From positions 1 through 6,146 of the forward strand of contig WBXJ01000173.1 in NCBI GenBank assembly GCA_008933045.1: DNA of 6,146 nucleotides, written 5' to 3'. The first letter of the stretch is position 1; the number at the start of each line of letters is the position of its first letter. Made by a program: the position numbers and the translations under genes. Origin of the DNA: Verrucomicrobiota bacterium. GTDB taxonomy: Bacteria; Verrucomicrobiota; Verrucomicrobiia; Limisphaerales; SXQI01. The notes beneath the pieces are model-generated. The model did no database searches and was not told the DNA's origin. It saw nothing but the letters and a program-made list of their open reading frames with translations. Below are positions 5,366 through 6,146 of the stretch, piece by piece.

Positions 5366-6146
5366 TTACTGAGTGACGACGCGGATGAATTTCGTTGTGC
5401 TGGACTCAGCAATATCAACAGTCACAGGGGATCCTGTGCCCGAAACTGTTGAACCTTCGTTAACCCAGACAGCAGAAGCTCCCAGAGTATTACAGGATTG
5501 AACTTGGTAGCTCACATTCGACTGAGTTGGAACCGTCAGTCGGACGACACCACCGACGCGTGCGATAGCCAGCGAAGGTTGAGTAGGAACCACAGCACCA
5601 GTCGGTGCGTCGATAGGATGGATTCCACCATTGCCGGTCACGATTTGATACTCGGACAATGCAGTCCAACCTGCGAGCCAATTGCCCTGACCTGGGGCGA
5701 AAGCACCGCGATAGTTGACAGTAGTGAGGAATCCATCAATTGGAATCAAGGCCACGTCGCTTAGGGCGGGGCTGTCGGCTTGGGGACGAGGATCAAGAGT
5801 TGCTCCGACGTTCGTGCGACTGATGCTGACCAGCAATGGATTCGCGATCTGATTGTTGAATGCTGCGATGGACCAATAGTTGGAGGCGATCGTGTTGCGG
5901 GAAATGTTCGTGATCGTGTTATTGACGTTCGCTGAGCCAGAACCCGTCACAAAACCCCACCACAGGTTGTTCTTCAGGTGACCCGTGTTCGTGACCACGT
6001 TCGCCGCGCTGATCGTGTTACGGGTATCCAACTCAATCGCACGCTCATTGAAATCGGTGAAGATTGAATTCTCAATGGTCACTCCCACGAAGGGTCGGAA
6101 GATTATTGCCGCATTACGACCGCCGTTCACTAAGGTGCTGGAGGTA
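5366..6146 (-). CDS. Secreted beta-helix-type repeat protein, C-terminal part (5' end beyond right edge)
   Basis: 259 codons are visible and the frame is still open at the window edge (TSSTLVNGGRN...), so the GTG at 6130 is internal. The first part looks like the end of a right-handed parallel beta-helix: short strand-turn repeats rich in N, T, I and S (IENSIFTDF, NNTITNISRNTIASN). Next comes a linker with DPRPQADSPAL, VNYRGAF and WLAGWTALSEYQIV. After a Pro/Thr stretch, the last 70 or so residues form a beta-sandwich-like C-terminal domain (VVRLTVPTQ, SYQVQS, KFIRVVTQ). These tails are frequent in large exported proteins of Verrucomicrobiota. It is probably at the cell surface or secreted, possibly binding or acting on polysaccharide. 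No catalytic motif is visible. A single Cys is present. A terminator follows the stop codon. Confidence 0.8.
   Translation of the reverse strand, partial: TSSTLVNGGRNAAIIFRPFVGVTIENSIFTDFNERAIELDTRNTISAANVVTNTGHLKNNLWWGFVTGSGSANVNNTITNISRNTIASNYWSIAAFNNQIANPLLVSISRTNVGATLDPRPQADSPALSDVALIPIDGFLTTVNYRGAFAPGQGNWLAGWTALSEYQIVTGNGGIHPIDAPTGAVVPTQPSLAIARVGGVVRLTVPTQSNVSYQVQSCNTLGASAVWVNEGSTVSGTGSPVTVDIAESSTTKFIRVVTQ

Overview
The window looks like chromosomal DNA of a Gram-negative bacterium, most likely from the Verrucomicrobiota. This is inferred from three things seen together: a secreted beta-helix-type protein with a tail style common in that phylum (DPRP..DSPAL, YRGAF, W-L-x-G-W-T-x-L-S-x-Y, then a C-terminal domain ending in K-F-x-R-V-V), a three-gene sigma-factor cassette with a Cys-containing periplasmic sensor, and moderate GC with weak Shine-Dalgarno signals. 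No rRNA or other marker gene is present, so the assignment is tentative.

Layout. The left edge holds the first 42 codons of a LysR-type regulator on the minus strand. It is divergent from a CPA2-type cation:proton antiporter on the plus strand, and the short shared control region carries two imperfect palindromes. After a 96-base gap comes a large two-domain enzyme on the plus strand, a rhamnulose-1-phosphate aldolase joined to a short-chain dehydrogenase (RhaEW/YuxG type). It should split rhamnulose-1-phosphate to DHAP and L-lactaldehyde and then oxidise the lactaldehyde to lactate.

From about 3.83 kb everything is on the minus strand. Read in the direction of transcription, a compact operon runs from about 5.23 kb down to 3.83 kb. 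It encodes a small single-pass membrane protein, a membrane-anchored periplasmic metal-sensor-like protein with a His-rich tail, and an ECF-type sigma factor. The order and topology match the CnrY-CnrX-CnrH system of Cupriavidus: anti-sigma, periplasmic sensor, sigma. No efflux genes accompany it in the window. The sigma gene stops 3 bases from the stop of the converging aldolase gene.

Upstream of this operon is a strong intrinsic terminator, which ends the 3' part of a long secreted beta-helix-type protein running off the right edge. No RNA genes, insertion sequences, CRISPR arrays or intergenic gaps over 300 bases were seen. The most interesting item is the CnrYXH-like cassette: its cysteine-bearing sensor and the sensor/sigma overlap that encodes the sensor's His-rich tail.
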